A DNA stretch of 64,000 bases, taken from the NCBI GenBank assembly GCA_020161405.1, contig JAIUOD010000001.1, forward strand, positions 868,001-932,000, given 5' to 3'. How positions within the stretch are numbered: the stretch's first letter is position 1; each line of letters begins with the position of its first letter. Under the pieces are notes generated by a model that saw only the letters and a program-made list of their open reading frames with translations, was not told where the DNA came from and did no database searches. This document shows, piece by piece, positions 63,387-64,000 of the stretch. The position numbers and the translations under genes were made by a program. Source of the DNA: Pseudomonadota bacterium (GTDB taxonomy: Bacteria; Pseudomonadota; Alphaproteobacteria; Caulobacterales; Aquidulcibacteraceae).

Positions 63387-64000
63387 ATGTCAGGCATTGA
63401 AACTATTGGTGTAATTGGCGCAGGCCAAATGGGAAATGGTATTGCACATGTTGCTGCATTAGCAGGTTTTAACGTGGTATTGACCGATATTTCGCCAACC
63501 AAACTTGATGAAGCGCTTGGCCTTATTAAAAACAATATGACCCGCCAATTAAACAAAGGCACAATTACACAGGCGCAATTAGATGAAGCAATTGGACGCA
63601 TCAAAACTGCAACCGAAACTTCTGCACATGGCGCATGTGACCTTGTAATAGAGGCGGCAAGTGAAAATTCAGAAGTGAAACGCGCAATTTTTGCTGATTT
63701 GTGTCAATATTTAAAAGAAGATGCAATTATTGCATCAAACACATCATCAATTTCAATTACTCGTCTTGGTGCATCAACCGATCGCCCTGAAAAATTTGTT
63801 GGGCTTCATTTTATGAACCCTGTGCCAGTTATGAAATTGGTTGAAATTATTCGCGGCTTGGCAACTTCCGAAGAGACTTATAAAAAAGCTATCGCAGTTG
63901 TTACCAAAATGGGCAAAATTACAACTAATGCCGAAGATTTTCCTGCCTTTATCGTAAACCGAATTTTGGTTCCAATGATTAATGAGGCGATTTACACTTT
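63387..64000 (+). CDS. hbd: 3-hydroxybutyryl-CoA dehydrogenase, N-terminal part
   Basis: The frame is open from ATG at 63387 to the window edge, 204 complete codons. The NAD-binding fold is IGVIGAGQMGNGIAHVAALAG, with ASNTSSISITRLG, GLHFMNPVPVMKLVEII and the start of the C-terminal domain FPAFIVNRILVPMINEA. This is PaaH/FadB-type (S)-3-hydroxyacyl-CoA dehydrogenase. The gene is cut by the window end; about 90 residues are missing. The divergent region to the XRE gene (63172-63386) has no gene. It holds TGCACAATTTGC and TTGCGCAA motifs close together (about 63285-63311), possibly operator half-sites. Confidence 0.93.
   Translation, partial: MSGIETIGVIGAGQMGNGIAHVAALAGFNVVLTDISPTKLDEALGLIKNNMTRQLNKGTITQAQLDEAIGRIKTATETSAHGACDLVIEAASENSEVKRAIFADLCQYLKEDAIIASNTSSISITRLGASTDRPEKFVGLHFMNPVPVMKLVEIIRGLATSEETYKKAIAVVTKMGKITTNAEDFPAFIVNRILVPMINEAIYT

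Noticed and set aside
1..64000. tRNA, rRNA, CRISPR arrays, insertion sequences, prophage genes
   Set aside because: I looked for clover-leaf ends, repeat-spacer series, transposase motifs and terminal inverted repeats and saw none; a tRNAscan or ISfinder run would be decisive.

Overview
The window reads as a compact, AT-rich (I estimate about 38% GC), Gram-negative chromosome segment, most likely from a free-living alphaproteobacterium. Gene order supports this: tlpA/argH/lptM/lysA, and a NifU-like scaffold followed by yidD and thrS. So do a class Ia ribonucleotide reductase of the short NrdA type, an alphaproteobacterial-style XRE regulator, sdhCDA and gltD-gltB. Genes are tightly packed, with many ATGA or TAATG overlaps and several overlapping convergent 3' ends. 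I see no rRNA, tRNA, CRISPR array, insertion sequence or phage gene.

Layout. 1-480: the end of a Cys-rich protein and a small membrane protein. 509-11729: a glycan-use locus with a GH1 beta-glucosidase, a LacI regulator with a palindromic operator, an exported glucoamylase-fold (GH144-like) enzyme, a Tat-lipoprotein sugar-binding protein, two permeases, a 997-residue secreted six-hairpin-like protein and a MalK/UgpC-type ATPase. I predict a beta-glucan substrate, possibly beta-1,2-glucan. 11991-24507: leuD, a GldA/GldF/GldG-type ABC exporter translationally chained to an ArnT-like transferase, a GT2 glycosyltransferase, an O-antigen-ligase-like protein, thrS, yidD, a NifU-like scaffold and a CapD/FlaA1-type nucleotide-sugar dehydratase. 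Much of this is envelope glycan biology. 24522-33000: purH, a hydrolase, a DUF6065 protein, an L,D-transpeptidase with a YcbK-like partner, and sdhCDA without sdhB. 33246-38471: an alpha/beta hydrolase, a glutamine amidotransferase, tlpA, argH, lptM and lysA. 38472-44334: nrdA and nrdB, separated by three minus-strand genes and each preceded by NrdR-box-like sites.

44331-53304 is the most distinctive part. A tightly packed five-gene minus-strand operon encodes secreted beta-trefoil (ricin-type) proteins. Each has three Cys-Cys pairs, one per trefoil lobe, and three of the five carry a C-terminal PAN/Apple domain. A secreted M14 metallopeptidase is transcribed divergently from them, followed by a Tat-exported lipoprotein agmatine-deiminase homologue and a small membrane-anchored protein. 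This looks like a surface or secreted system that no standard label describes. The window ends with uppP, gltD-gltB, a lipoprotein, a MATE transporter, an XRE regulator and the start of a 3-hydroxyacyl-CoA dehydrogenase gene.

A compound double-hairpin repeat occurs twice (30292-30381 and 62681-62772), both times just past the stop codon of a minus-strand gene at a convergent junction. All functions are inferred from reading the sequence; no database search was run.
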